The notes below the pieces were generated by a model. The model saw only the letters and a program-made list of their open reading frames with translations. It searched no databases and was not told the DNA's origin. Position numbers and translations under genes: made by a program. From Acidaminobacter sp. (lineage in GTDB: Bacteria; Bacillota_A; Clostridia; Peptostreptococcales; Acidaminobacteraceae), in assembly GCA_009881125.1 (NCBI GenBank), contig WXFH01000029.1, positions 1 to 64,000 on the forward strand: a DNA stretch of 64,000 nt, in the 5' to 3' direction. Of the stretch, positions 49,485 to 60,476 are shown piece by piece (within the stretch, counting starts at the first letter, position 1; every line of letters begins with the position of its first letter).

Positions 49485-50630
49485 TTATTTAATCAATTCA
49501 CAATACACCAAACACGCCTCTTCAATCTGCTTCACGGCGCAGCGCTCGTTCACCATGTGGGCCAGCTTGTACTCACCGGGACCAAATCCAATGCATGGAA
49601 TCCCCATGGCGACTGGTGTGATGGCATTCGTCCCAAAATCCCAAAAATCAAATTTCTCAACCACAGTTCCACTCACAGTTTCAACCGCCCGAATCATTGC
49701 CTGGGTCAAACTATGATCCTTCTCAATCTTCCAAGGGTTATGCATTGGCTCGTAAACCAAAGGTTTCCCGGTCCAGGTCGTATGATACAGGGTCCCGACT
49801 TCCCAGGAAGCGCGCTTTCCGGCAATAAGCCCCTCCATCTCTGATGCAACCTGCTCCAAAGTCTCCCCAACCGCAAGTCTTCTATCCAGATAAATGCTGC
49901 ACTCACTCGGCACCGCGTTCAGCGACACGCTGACTGACGAAATATCCGAGAGCACCACCGTCCCATGTGCCTCATCTGTCTTGAATAACGACTTATTCAG
50001 CGCATCCACTCTCGAAATAATCTCCGCCATCTCGTAAACCGCGTTCACGCCTTTTTCCGGCGCAGAACCATGGGCAGAGACCCCGTGAGTCTTAATCCGC
50101 ATCTGCGCCTTGCCTTTATGCCCCAGCACAATCAAATTGTCGCTTGGTTCACAAATCACACAAAAATCCGGACGCAGAGATAATTCCGCATAGAGATGCT
50201 TCAAATTCTCCCCATCACAATATTCCTCACACACTGTCCCTGTCACATAGACCGTCTTGCCCTCCAGGTACCCCAGATCCCGAGCCAGAGCGGCTGCATA
50301 TACGCTGGCGCACAACGCCGACTTCATGTCCACGCTGCCGCGGCCCCAAAGATACCCATCAGCAACGACACCGGAAAAGGGCGGGTGAGTCCAATCTTCC
50401 GCGTCATGCACTTCAACTGTATCCATATGGGAGTCGAATTGAATGACCACCGGACCATTGCCAATTCGTCCCACTACGTTCCCGGTGGAATCTATAAATG
50501 CCTCATCAAACCCCAGCGCCTTCATCTCCTCAAGAACCAGCGACGCTAAAGGACCTTCTTCATTCGTAAAACTAACAGTCTGAACTGCTTTCTGAGCAAA
50601 ATCCAACAATTTCTCATTGTCTAACACCAA
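49485..50630 (-). CDS. ygeY: M20-family hydrolase, YgeY-like (selenium-metabolism-linked type)
   Basis: The 381-aa product is an ArgE/DapE-type zinc hydrolase. Metal-site blocks are FDSHMDTVEV, GRGSVDMKSALC, TGTVCEEYCDGE and a late His in KLAHMVNE. THGVSAHGSAPEKGVNA, DRRLAVGETLEQV and FWDFGTNAITPVAMGIP resemble E. coli YgeY, a hydrolase co-occurring with selenium-dependent purine and hydantoin enzymes. The presence of a selenoprotein gene in the window fits, but ArgE or DapE activity remains possible. TTG 50630 is preferred because GGAGGG lies 7 bp upstream; GTG 50645 is an alternative. The IS left end abuts its stop codon. Confidence 0.75.
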   Translation of the reverse strand: MVLDNEKLLDFAQKAVQTVSFTNEEGPLASLVLEEMKALGFDEAFIDSTGNVVGRIGNGPVVIQFDSHMDTVEVHDAEDWTHPPFSGVVADGYLWGRGSVDMKSALCASVYAAALARDLGYLEGKTVYVTGTVCEEYCDGENLKHLYAELSLRPDFCVICEPSDNLIVLGHKGKAQMRIKTHGVSAHGSAPEKGVNAVYEMAEIISRVDALNKSLFKTDEAHGTVVLSDISSVSVSLNAVPSECSIYLDRRLAVGETLEQVASEMEGLIAGKRASWEVGTLYHTTWTGKPLVYEPMHNPWKIEKDHSLTQAMIRAVETVSGTVVEKFDFWDFGTNAITPVAMGIPCIGFGPGEYKLAHMVNERCAVKQIEEACLVYCELIK

Positions 50631-50806
50631 AATCGCTCCCTCCACCTAAGTGAAAAACACCTAATCCATCTTTGAACGCAGCAAACCTCATTCCATTTCA
50701 TCATCCCAAATTTTCACCCTAACCTCAAGACCTACACCAGCAAAACCTTTCCATACTTACCCTTACTTATATTATAATCTTATTAATGAACCAACAAAAA
50801 CCCATT

Positions 50807-50919
50807 GGGGTCAGACCCACAACCAACACATGAGTGAACATTCGGGGTCAATAGGCGCATCCGCAGATCTAATTAGTTCAGACTCTCGTGTACAAACTTG
50901 ACGCAGCCGGGGTCAGACC
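50807..50919 (-). repeat. REP-like cluster between the hydrolase and acetyltransferase genes
   Basis: Reverse cores at 50807-50817 and 50909-50919, with a degenerate extended copy (GGGGTCAATAGGCGC, ATCCGCAGATC) at 50844-50869. The rest of the 346-bp space is AT-rich and shows no gene. Confidence 0.92.
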
Positions 50920-50976
50920 CGCACATATAAGACCCATCCATATAGAACCATTACCACTCAGAAAAGGGGAGAACCC

Positions 50977-51495
50977 ATGACCAAAAACCAACCAAACCCC
51001 ACCGCCCAAATCCGCACCGCCGTCCTGTCAGACCTGCCACGACTCACCGACATCTACAACCAGGCCATCGCCACCCTCAGCTGCACCTGTGACACCACAC
51101 CGTTCACCCCCGAAGACCGCCTCGCCTGGTTCGACGACCACCAAACCAACTGCTACCCGCTCTTCGTCTACGAGTCAGAAGGGCAGGTCCTCGGCTACGC
51201 CTATCTGTCGCCCTACCGCTCAGGCCGCGAAGCCCTCCGGTCCATCGCCGAAATCAGCTACTACATCGACTTCTCCGCCCACCGCCGTGGCATCGCCACC
51301 CACCTCGTCCACCACACCCTCCACGCCGCCCACCACCTCGGCTACAAAAACCTCGTCGCCATCCTCCTCGAATGCAACACCCCCAGCATCGCCCTCCTCG
51401 AATCCTTTGGCTTCGAACCCTGGGGAACCCTGCCGATGGTCGCAGAACTCCAAAATCAACACGTCTCACATCTCTACTATGGGTTAAAATTGTAA
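50977..51495 (+). CDS. GNAT acetyltransferase (phosphinothricin-acetyltransferase-like)
   Basis: The 172-aa protein has the Pat-type pattern IRTAVLSDLPRLTDIYNQAI, VLGYAYLSPYR, AEISYYIDFSAHRRGIATHLV (acetyl-CoA pyrophosphate loop) and NTPSIALLESFGFEPWGTL. The natural substrate is unknown. AAAGGGGAG precedes the ATG. A TGCCGATGGTC copy at 51432 encodes LPMV near the C-terminus, replacing a region that is variable in the family. Confidence 0.9.
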   Translation: MTKNQPNPTAQIRTAVLSDLPRLTDIYNQAIATLSCTCDTTPFTPEDRLAWFDDHQTNCYPLFVYESEGQVLGYAYLSPYRSGREALRSIAEISYYIDFSAHRRGIATHLVHHTLHAAHHLGYKNLVAILLECNTPSIALLESFGFEPWGTLPMVAELQNQHVSHLYYGLKL

Positions 51496-51552
51496 CGATT
51501 TAATAGAATGTTAAATATAACTATTTATAATTTGTTATATTTAACGATATAT

Positions 51553-51581
51553 TTGACAATATATCTTTTCGAAAGTATGAT
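51553..51581 (+). promoter_or_regulatory. Promoter of the toxin-antitoxin operon
   Basis: TTGACA (51553-51558), 17-bp spacer, TATGAT (51576-51581), within AT-rich partially palindromic sequence (TTATATTTAACGATATA) that could serve as the antitoxin operator. Confidence 0.7.
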
Positions 51582-51621
51582 GATTATATAATCTTCAATT
51601 ATCGCTAAGGAGGTGTAATCA

Positions 51622-51951
51622 ATGTTCGATCATACAACTGTTAAAAATTTGCTGAATTCGATTATTCCAATCACACGTTTCAATAAAGGTGAAGCAAATA
51701 AAATTTTCGAAGAAGTCCATCAAGATGGCATAAAAATAGTGGTAAAAAACAATAAACCCGCCTGTGTTCTGATTTCGCCAGAAGAATATAATGAAATTGT
51801 GGAAATGATTGAGAATTATAATTTGCTCATGGAAGCAGAAAAGAGATTATCTAGCACTGATTTCACAAATGTTAAAAGTCACTCATTAGTTATGGAATCA
51901 CTTGGTATTGATACAAAAGAATTATTAGACATTGAGGTGGAAATTGAATAA
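51622..51951 (+). CDS. Phd/YefM-type antitoxin
   Basis: The 109-aa protein has an N-terminal DNA-binding half typical of Phd/YefM antitoxins (IIPITRFNKGEANKIFEEVHQDGIKIVVKNNKPACVLISPEEYNEI) and an extended C-terminal part that would wrap the toxin. AAGGAGGTG precedes the ATG. It overlaps the toxin gene by 1 bp. The pair is markedly AT-rich compared with its neighbours, which suggests recent acquisition. Confidence 0.88.
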   Translation: MFDHTTVKNLLNSIIPITRFNKGEANKIFEEVHQDGIKIVVKNNKPACVLISPEEYNEIVEMIENYNLLMEAEKRLSSTDFTNVKSHSLVMESLGIDTKELLDIEVEIE

Positions 51952-52277
51952 TGTGTTGGAGAATTGAGTATTTGAATGACGCAGTCAAAGATTTGAAAAA
52001 ATTGGATCATTCACAGAAGCTGCAAGTACTCAAAGCAATTGAAAAAGTCTCCACGAATCCGTTGCCAACAAGTGAAGGAGGATATGGGAAACCTTTATCC
52101 AATCACTCAAATATCAGACTTGCTGGTTTACAAAAAATAAAGCTTGTGAATTTAGGAATTAGAGTTGTATATAAAGTCATTCGAACAGATTCAATTATGT
52201 TGATTATTGTAATCTCAGTCAGAGAAGATCAGAAAGTATATGAAATTGCTGATTCAAGAGTAAATGGGTCACAGTAA
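51951..52277 (+). CDS. RelE/ParE-family toxin
   Basis: The 108-aa product has the RelE/ParE fold pattern WRIEYLNDAVKDLKKLDHSQKLQVLKAI, then GKPLSNHSNIRLAGLQKIKL, LGIRVVYKVI and the C-terminal strand IVISVREDQKVYEIADSR. RelE-type toxins cleave ribosome-bound mRNA; ParE-type ones act on gyrase. The sequence does not discriminate firmly, although the Arg/Tyr pattern favours RelE-like activity. Confidence 0.88.
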   Translation: MCWRIEYLNDAVKDLKKLDHSQKLQVLKAIEKVSTNPLPTSEGGYGKPLSNHSNIRLAGLQKIKLVNLGIRVVYKVIRTDSIMLIIVISVREDQKVYEIADSRVNGSQ

Positions 52278-52350
52278 AACCGTAAAGGATCAAAGTGCAC
52301 TGGGGTTAAATGATAAATATGGAATGTGTACCCTCTAACTTACAAACATC

Positions 52351-52379
52351 TTGCAAACCATTCTCAATTATGCTACAAT
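52351..52379 (+). promoter_or_regulatory. Promoter of the T-box leader
   Basis: TTGCAA (52351-52356), 17-bp spacer and TACAAT (52374-52379) preceded by TGC, an extended -10. Confidence 0.75.
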
Positions 52380-52385
52380 ACGCTA

Positions 52386-52686
52386 TAGTGTTAACTTGGA
52401 ACCACTTCACTTCATACTGAAACCGCAATGATGGAGAATTAAACGTCGCCCCAAGACAGAGAGCAGCCAACCGCTGAAAGCGCTGCACCTGACGTCTATG
52501 CTACTCCGGAGCACCGGCCAAAACCCGGCGCCACGCGGGCGTTATCCGCGACGTTTTTCAAGACTTCAGAGAGATTCCCTTATAGTAGTGGGCGCTTAGG
52601 CTCACTTGCTTCAGAAGGGGATAATCAGGGTGGTACCGCGGGCACAAAAGTCGCTCGTCCCTGATCCAATCTGACGTCTTTTTTGT
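52386..52686 (+). ncRNA. T-box riboswitch controlling alaS
   Basis: The leader contains the T-box sequence AGGGTGGTACCGCGG at 52627-52641 and the complementary CGTCCCT of the antiterminator (ATCAGGG pairs with CCCTGAT at 52661-52667). It ends in a T6 tract at about 52679-52684. Stem I includes AGAGAGCAGCC (around 52459) and a likely specifier GCT codon (Ala) at 52500-52502 followed by A. TGGT matches an ACCA tRNA end with discriminator A, as in tRNA-Ala. Uncharged tRNA-Ala would stabilise antitermination and raise alaS expression. Confidence 0.93.
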
Positions 52687-52846
52687 TGCCGTGAGTCTTG
52701 TATACAAAGAGTTTCGCAGCATCAGACTCAAGAAATCAATTTAAACATCATTCAACAGAATTTCATCAAATTAAATTGCGCACAATACAATCCATTTTCT
52801 CCACACTATGCACCCCCAACTCCCATCGAAAGGACTGAAATCACCC

Positions 52847-55489
<2,643 letters not shown>

Positions 55490-55494
55490 AAAGT

Positions 55495-55601
55495 GGAAGA
55501 AGGGGTCGACAGGCTTCAGCCGCAGACACCAATTTCCACAATGGAAGAAGGTGTCTGCGGCTGCGGCTGGCGTCTATCAGAGCCTATCGACCCCTTCTTC
55601 C
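55495..55601. repeat. Large inverted repeat made of two extended REP-like copies
   Basis: GGAAGAAGGGGTCGACAGG...CGCAGACACC (55495-55530) faces GGTGTCTGCGG...AGCCTATCGACCCCTTCTTCC (55550-55601). The long imperfect hairpin lies 6 bp after the alaS stop codon and is a good candidate for the alaS 3' processing or termination structure. The right arm holds an internal duplication. Confidence 0.9.
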
Positions 55602-55700
55602 GCCCACCGCCCAATTTCCTCCCAAATTTTCTTCAAATCCACGTTTCTATGAGTAGTTTCGACCCAAAATTGGGTATAACCGTGTCAAGGGGGTTGTGTT

Positions 55701-55952
55701 ATGGATAAAACCATGAAATTCAACGTAGATCAGCAGCAATCGGACGAGCGCAAGGAGATTCTCAAGTATGTCTATGGCGCTCTGAAGGAAAAGGGGTATC
55801 ATCCAATCAACCAGATGATCGGTTATCTGCTTTCAGGCGACCCTACGTACATCACGACGCACAATGACGCCCGCAAAGTGATCCGCAGGGTGGAGCGCGA
55901 CGAGATTCTCGAAGAACTCCTCAAATTCTACCTCGACCACAACGTCGAGTAG
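55701..55952 (+). CDS. ireB: IreB-family regulatory phosphoprotein (UPF0297)
   Basis: The 83-aa protein ([47 protein letters not shown]) is a highly conserved Firmicute protein. In Enterococcus it is phosphorylated by the PASTA kinase IreK and affects cephalosporin resistance. It sits downstream of alaS as in most Firmicutes. AAGGGGGTTGTGTT precedes the ATG. Confidence 0.95.
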   Translation: MDKTMKFNVDQQQSDERKEILKYVYGALKEKGYHPINQMIGYLLSGDPTYITTHNDARKVIRRVERDEILEELLKFYLDHNVE

Positions 55953-55966
55953 TCAGGAAAAAGCCA

Positions 55967-56947
55967 GTGAAACGAGTTACCCTTGGCCGCACCGGTCTTG
56001 AGGTGTCCCGCATGGCCTTCGGCTCCCTCACCATGGGGCCCCTCCAGCGCGACCTTTCACCTAAGGCCGGCGGCGACCTTCTCGTCTATGCCTATGAGCG
56101 CGGTGTCAATTTCGTTGACACCGCCGAACTCTACGGCACCTATCCCCACATCCGCGAGGCCCTGAAGGCCATTCCGCGCCGGGACTACGTCATATCCACG
56201 AAATCCTATGCCTATGATTTCAAAACAGCCGAGGCCAGTCTGAACCACGCCCTTGAGTCCCTTGGGACAGACTACCTCGACTTGTTTATGCTCCACGAAC
56301 AGGAAAGCGCCCACACCCTTCGGGGCCACAGAGAGGCACTGGACTATTTTCTGGAGCAAAAGCAAAAGGGCGTCCTGAGAGCCGTTGGTCTGTCCACCCA
56401 TTTTGTGGTTGCCGTCAACGCCGCCGTCAAGGTCCCCGAGCTCGACATCATCCATCCCATTCTCAACCTGAAGGGGATCGGCATCCAGGATGGGACCGTG
56501 CAGGATATGCTGGCAGCTATCCATGCCTTTAAAACGAGATTTGCCGATGGTGACGTCTTCACCATGAAGCCCCTGGCCGGTGGACACCTGATCCAGACGC
56601 CCAAGGAGGCCATTGATTTTCTCCTCGGAAACCCGGATCTGGACGCCATTGCCGTCGGAATGCAGTCCTTTGAAGAGATCGACGCCAACTTGGCGCTCTT
56701 CGAATCAAGGCCCATCCCACCTGAGATCCAAAGTAAGCTGAACCAAAAAGAACGCCACTTGCTGGTCCACGACTGGTGTACCGCCTGCGGCAACTGTGAG
56801 CGGCGCTGCCAGCAGCAGGCCATCAAAGTGATGAAGGATCCGCTTTTCGCACCAACCGGTGCCCGCGCCGTCGTCGACCACGACAAGTGTGTCCTGTGCG
56901 GCTATTGCAGCGCGGTGTGCCCAGAATTCTGTCTGAAGGTGATTTGA
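55967..56947 (+). CDS. Aldo/keto reductase with C-terminal 2x[4Fe-4S] ferredoxin domain
   Basis: The 326-aa protein has an aldo/keto reductase barrel (RVTLGRTGLEVSRMAFG; FVDTAELYGTYPHIREAL with the catalytic Asp/Tyr region; DYLDLFMLHEQES) and a C-terminal ferredoxin segment with CTACGNCERRCQQQA and CVLCGYCSAVCPEFC. Such fusions occur widely in anaerobes; substrates are unknown. It starts at GTG 55967 (AGGA 8 bp upstream) only 14 bp after ireB, interrupting the usual ireB-ruvX adjacency. Confidence 0.92.
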   Translation: MKRVTLGRTGLEVSRMAFGSLTMGPLQRDLSPKAGGDLLVYAYERGVNFVDTAELYGTYPHIREALKAIPRRDYVISTKSYAYDFKTAEASLNHALESLGTDYLDLFMLHEQESAHTLRGHREALDYFLEQKQKGVLRAVGLSTHFVVAVNAAVKVPELDIIHPILNLKGIGIQDGTVQDMLAAIHAFKTRFADGDVFTMKPLAGGHLIQTPKEAIDFLLGNPDLDAIAVGMQSFEEIDANLALFESRPIPPEIQSKLNQKERHLLVHDWCTACGNCERRCQQQAIKVMKDPLFAPTGARAVVDHDKCVLCGYCSAVCPEFCLKVI

Positions 56948-56975
56948 TATTTTAAATTTAACTCCGGAAAAAATT

Positions 56976-57413
56976 ATGGGTCTGGATGTGGGTGACAGGA
57001 CCATCGGCATAGCAATCTCTGATGGTCTTGGCCTCACCGCTCAGCCCAAAGAAACCATTCGCCGCGTCTCCCTGAAAGAGGACATTGACCGCCTGGTCGA
57101 GCTGATCCTGGAAAACAACATCATCAAAATTGTCATAGGTCTGCCGCTCAACATGAACGGCACCTTGGGCCCGCAAGGCGAAAAAACTCAAGGTTTTGCA
57201 CAAAAATTAGAAAAAAAACTCAAGTATTCTGATAGAATGGTAGGGAAGACTGTAGAGATTGTCTTCTGGGATGAACGGCTGACTACCGCCTCTGCGCAGC
57301 GCGCCTTAATTGAGGTGGATATGCGCAGGGAGAACCGCAGACAGATTGTTGATACCGTCGCAGCTGTCTTTATTTTACAGAATTATATGGACCACCAAAA
57401 AAATATGAGGTGA
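56976..57413 (+). CDS. ruvX: Holliday-junction resolvase-like RuvX (YqgF)
   Basis: The 145-aa RNase H-fold protein opens MGLDVGDRTIGIAISD (catalytic Asp), with IVIGLPLNMNGTLGPQGE, FWDERLTTASAQRALIE and a late Asp in VDTVAAVFILQNYM. It acts in pre-16S rRNA 5' end processing or recombination. Copy of the GACCATCGGC word at 56999-57008 encodes RTIG, compatible with the native motif. Confidence 0.94.
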   Translation: MGLDVGDRTIGIAISDGLGLTAQPKETIRRVSLKEDIDRLVELILENNIIKIVIGLPLNMNGTLGPQGEKTQGFAQKLEKKLKYSDRMVGKTVEIVFWDERLTTASAQRALIEVDMRRENRRQIVDTVAAVFILQNYMDHQKNMR

Positions 57414-57419
57414 TTTGAC

Positions 57420-57719
57420 ATGGAAGAGGATCGTATCATTGTATTAACGGATGAAGATGGCAACGACGTTGAATTTGAAGTCATTGTGACTATGGAAGTC
57501 GAAGGCAGCGAATACGCCGTCATGCTCCCGCTGGACGGCTCTGAAGAAGCGGTTATTTTCAAAATTGTCGTGGATGAAGACGGCAACGAAATCATGGAAA
57601 CCGTCCTGGATGACGAAGAGTTCGAAGCGGTTGCGGCTGCCTACGAAGATCTCATCGAGGAAATGGAAGTTGACGAAGACGAAGACGACGAGATCGAAAT
57701 CGAAGAAATCAAGCACTAA
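57420..57719 (+). CDS. DUF1292-family acidic protein
   Basis: The 99-aa protein (EEDRIIVLTDEDGNDVEFEVIVTMEVEGSEYAVMLPLD) is the conserved small acidic protein found after ruvX in Firmicutes (YrzB-like); function unknown. The C-terminus is almost entirely Asp/Glu. GAGGTGATTTGAC precedes the ATG, 6 bp after the ruvX stop. A hairpin ACTCGGGA/TCCCGAGT at 57734-57759 follows it without a T tract. Confidence 0.92.
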   Translation: MEEDRIIVLTDEDGNDVEFEVIVTMEVEGSEYAVMLPLDGSEEAVIFKIVVDEDGNEIMETVLDDEEFEAVAAAYEDLIEEMEVDEDEDDEIEIEEIKH

Positions 57720-57802
57720 TAAGCCCTGAACCTACTCGGGATCCACTGTGGTCCCGAGTGGGTCAGACAATCTACACCTAAACCAGTGAGGTGAAGTGAA
57801 CT

Positions 57803-58243
57803 ATGGAACAATCCATCGATGCCTTGAAGGATCAATTGAAGGAGAAGGGCTACAAGCTCACGCCACAGCGTAAGGCTATCCTTGAAACGATTCTTGAAAA
57901 CCCCGGGCATCACTTAAGCACCGAGGAAGTTTATGACATCGTGAGGAAGCGCCGCTCTGATATTGGGCTTGCCACGGTTTACAGAACCCTGATGCTCCTG
58001 AGCGATCTCAAGGTCCTTTCGAAGATCAACTTCGAGGACGGCTGCGTCCGCTATGAGCTCTGCAGCTGTGAAGACGACCACCAGCACCACCACCTGATCT
58101 GCCGTAAATGCGGTCTGATCATTGAAGTGGAGGACCTGCTCGACGATCTGGAAAAGCGTATCGAAAAGGATTATGATTTCAAGATCACGGATCACCGGCT
58201 CAAGTTCATAGGTTATTGCAGCAGCTGCAAAAAGACCTTGTGA
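57803..58243 (+). CDS. Fur-family metalloregulator
   Basis: The 146-aa regulator has the Fur winged helix (GYKLTPQRKAILETILENPGHHLSTEEVYDIVRKRRSDIGLATVYRTL), a regulatory-metal His cluster (DDHQHHHLICRKCG) and two CxxC structural zinc sites (CRKC and CSSC). Fur or PerR/Zur identity cannot be fixed; the Cys/His set fits Fur. GTGAGGTGAAG precedes the ATG, and its stop codon overlaps the terminator stem. Confidence 0.93.
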   Translation: MEQSIDALKDQLKEKGYKLTPQRKAILETILENPGHHLSTEEVYDIVRKRRSDIGLATVYRTLMLLSDLKVLSKINFEDGCVRYELCSCEDDHQHHHLICRKCGLIIEVEDLLDDLEKRIEKDYDFKITDHRLKFIGYCSSCKKTL

Positions 58244-58269
58244 TTTATTATATACAAGGTCTCTCTTTT
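58233..58269 (+). terminator. Terminator overlapping the fur stop codon
   Basis: Stem AGACCTTGT (58233-58241)/ACAAGGTCT (58254-58262) with a 12-nt AT-rich loop, followed by CTCTTTTA. Confidence 0.8.
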
Positions 58270-58317
58270 AATTATCAATATTAGGAACAAACAAAGAAAA
58301 AGGAACAGGTGAAATTT

Positions 58318-59985
58318 ATGGTAAAAACGCCCCATCTGAAGGTCATGCCTTTAGGCGGAATGAATGAGATCGGCAAAAATATGACGGCCTATCAATACGA
58401 GGACGACATCATTGTTGTTGACGCTGGTCTCGCTTTCCCGGATGACGACATGCTCGGTATCGACATTGTCATCCCTGACATCACATTTTTAAAGAAGCAT
58501 CAGGACAAGATCCGCGGCCTGATCTACACCCACGGCCACGAGGACCACATAGGCGCGACGCCTTATGTTCTGAAGCAGATTTCCGGCATTCACATGGTCG
58601 GCTCCAAGCTGACTATGGGCCTCATTGAAAACAAACTCAAGGAGCACAAAAACCTTGGGAAGCATACCAAAGCCATTGTTAAAGCCGGCGACAAAATTGA
58701 GCTTGGCGCTTTCGAGATCGAGTTTATCCACGTGAGCCACTCCATCCCGGATGCTTTCAGCTTAGCGATCAAAACACCGGTGGGCACTATTATTCAAACC
58801 GGCGACTTCAAAGTCGATTTTACGCCTATTGACGGCAAAATGACCGACCTTGCCCGCTTTGCGCAATTGGGCGCAGAAGGCGTCCTGGCGCTGTTCGCGG
58901 ACAGCACCAACGTTGAGCGTCCCGGCTTCACCATGAGTGAGCGCAATGTTGGGGAGACCTTCGACGAGATCTTCCACCACTGCGAGGGCAGAATCATTGT
59001 CGCGTCGTTTTCCTCCAACGTCCACAGAGTCCAGCAGGTCATCAACTCCGCCATGGCTAACGGCCGCAAGGTCGCCTTCGCGGGTCGGAGCATGCTCAAT
59101 GTAACCTCTGTAGCCATGGATCTTGGCTATCTCGCTGTCGCTGAAGATACCCTCATTGACCTCAAGGACATTGACCGTTATCCGGACAACGAGATCACCA
59201 TCATCACCACAGGCAGCCAGGGCGAGCCTATGAGCGGCCTGTCCAGAATGGCCACCAACGAGCACCGTCAGGTGGAAATCAGACAGGGTGACCTGGTCGT
59301 CCTGTCGTCATCGCCTATCCCGGGCAATGAAAAGAGCGTCACCAGAATCATCAACCTGCTGTATGAAAAGGGCGCCAACGTCATCTACAATGAGCTGGCA
59401 GACGTCCATACCTCCGGTCACGCCTGCGAGGGTGAGCTCAAGCTGATCCACGCCCTTGTGAAGCCTAAATTCTTCGTACCTTTCCACGGGGAGTACAACC
59501 ATCTCAGACGCCATGCACAAATGGCAGAGGAAATGGGTGTTCCCGGTGAAAATATCTTCATTATGCGCACCGGTGATACCCTCGAGTTCTCCAGACTGCA
59601 TGCTAAGTTCGGCAAGCCGGTTCCAAGCGGCAATGTCATGATCGACGGCCTTGGCGTTGGCGATGTCGGCAACGTGGTCCTCAGAGACCGCAAGCATCTG
59701 GCAGAGGACGGCCTCATGATCGTCGTCGTTGCAATCCGCAAGGATACCGGCGAGATGGTCAACGCACCGGACATCATCTCCAGAGGCTTTGTCTATGTCA
59801 GAGAATCCGAAGAGCTCATGAACGGTGCAAGAGACACCATTGTCAATACGCTGAACAAAGCCATTTCCCAGAACGTCAGAGACTGGACCGGACTCAAGTC
59901 CTCCATCCGCGACGCGCTGCGCAGCTATCTCTATGAAAAGACCCGCAGAAGCCCTATGATCCTGCCGGTCATCATAGAAGTCTAA
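58318..59985 (+). CDS. rnj: Ribonuclease J
   Basis: The 555-aa metallo-beta-lactamase/beta-CASP ribonuclease has YTHGHEDHIGATPYVL (metal site), GDFKVDFTPIDG, ALFADSTNVERPGFTMSE and TTGSQGEPMSGLSRMA, plus the C-terminal RNase J domain. It degrades and matures RNA by 5'-exo and endo activity. ATG 58318 is chosen with AGGTG 6 bp upstream; GTG 58309 is also in frame after AAAGGA. Confidence 0.95.
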   Translation: MVKTPHLKVMPLGGMNEIGKNMTAYQYEDDIIVVDAGLAFPDDDMLGIDIVIPDITFLKKHQDKIRGLIYTHGHEDHIGATPYVLKQISGIHMVGSKLTMGLIENKLKEHKNLGKHTKAIVKAGDKIELGAFEIEFIHVSHSIPDAFSLAIKTPVGTIIQTGDFKVDFTPIDGKMTDLARFAQLGAEGVLALFADSTNVERPGFTMSERNVGETFDEIFHHCEGRIIVASFSSNVHRVQQVINSAMANGRKVAFAGRSMLNVTSVAMDLGYLAVAEDTLIDLKDIDRYPDNEITIITTGSQGEPMSGLSRMATNEHRQVEIRQGDLVVLSSSPIPGNEKSVTRIINLLYEKGANVIYNELADVHTSGHACEGELKLIHALVKPKFFVPFHGEYNHLRRHAQMAEEMGVPGENIFIMRTGDTLEFSRLHAKFGKPVPSGNVMIDGLGVGDVGNVVLRDRKHLAEDGLMIVVVAIRKDTGEMVNAPDIISRGFVYVRESEELMNGARDTIVNTLNKAISQNVRDWTGLKSSIRDALRSYLYEKTRRSPMILPVIIEV

Positions 59986-60007
59986 AAGCTTCCGAGGAGG
60001 CACAGAC

Positions 60008-60346
60008 ATGAATGTCTATGACGCTGCAAACAATCTGGCGCGTGCTATTAAAGACAGCCAGGAATACAAAGTCTACAAGCAAATGGAAGCGTCGGTCAAG
60101 ACCTCTGAACCGGTCAAGAAGATGATTGATGATTTCCATGGGAAGCAGTTTGAGCTTCAAAAGAAGCAAATGATGGGGGAGCAGCCCTCTGAGTTTGAAA
60201 TGAAACAGCTCCAAAAGCTCGTGGAGGTTGCCTCCATTGATCCCCTGGCCCGCGACTTTATCAGCGCAGAGATGCGCTTTACGCTGATGATGCAGGATGT
60301 CTCCAAGATCCTCAGCGACGTCATGGAGCTTGATAAAAGTCAATAA
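60008..60346 (+). CDS. YlbF-family regulator
   Basis: The 112-aa all-helical protein (NVYDAANNLARAIKDSQEYKVYKQMEASV...DPLARDFISAEMRFTLMMQDVSKIL) is of the YlbF/YmcA family. In Bacillus these proteins form a Y-complex that steers RNase Y. Its position 22 bp after RNase J suggests a role in RNA turnover here. GAGGAGGCAC precedes the ATG. Confidence 0.9.
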   Translation: MNVYDAANNLARAIKDSQEYKVYKQMEASVKTSEPVKKMIDDFHGKQFELQKKQMMGEQPSEFEMKQLQKLVEVASIDPLARDFISAEMRFTLMMQDVSKILSDVMELDKSQ

Positions 60347-60476
60347 AAGGTAATTTCATACGGTCGTTTGGGCAATCACAGACAAACTTAGCACGCCTAT
60401 CCAGGATCAGTTCGCCTGCATGGGCCTGGCTGGGTTTGTCTTTATGTGAGCGCTATTCGCGCTGCGAGGTGTTAAA

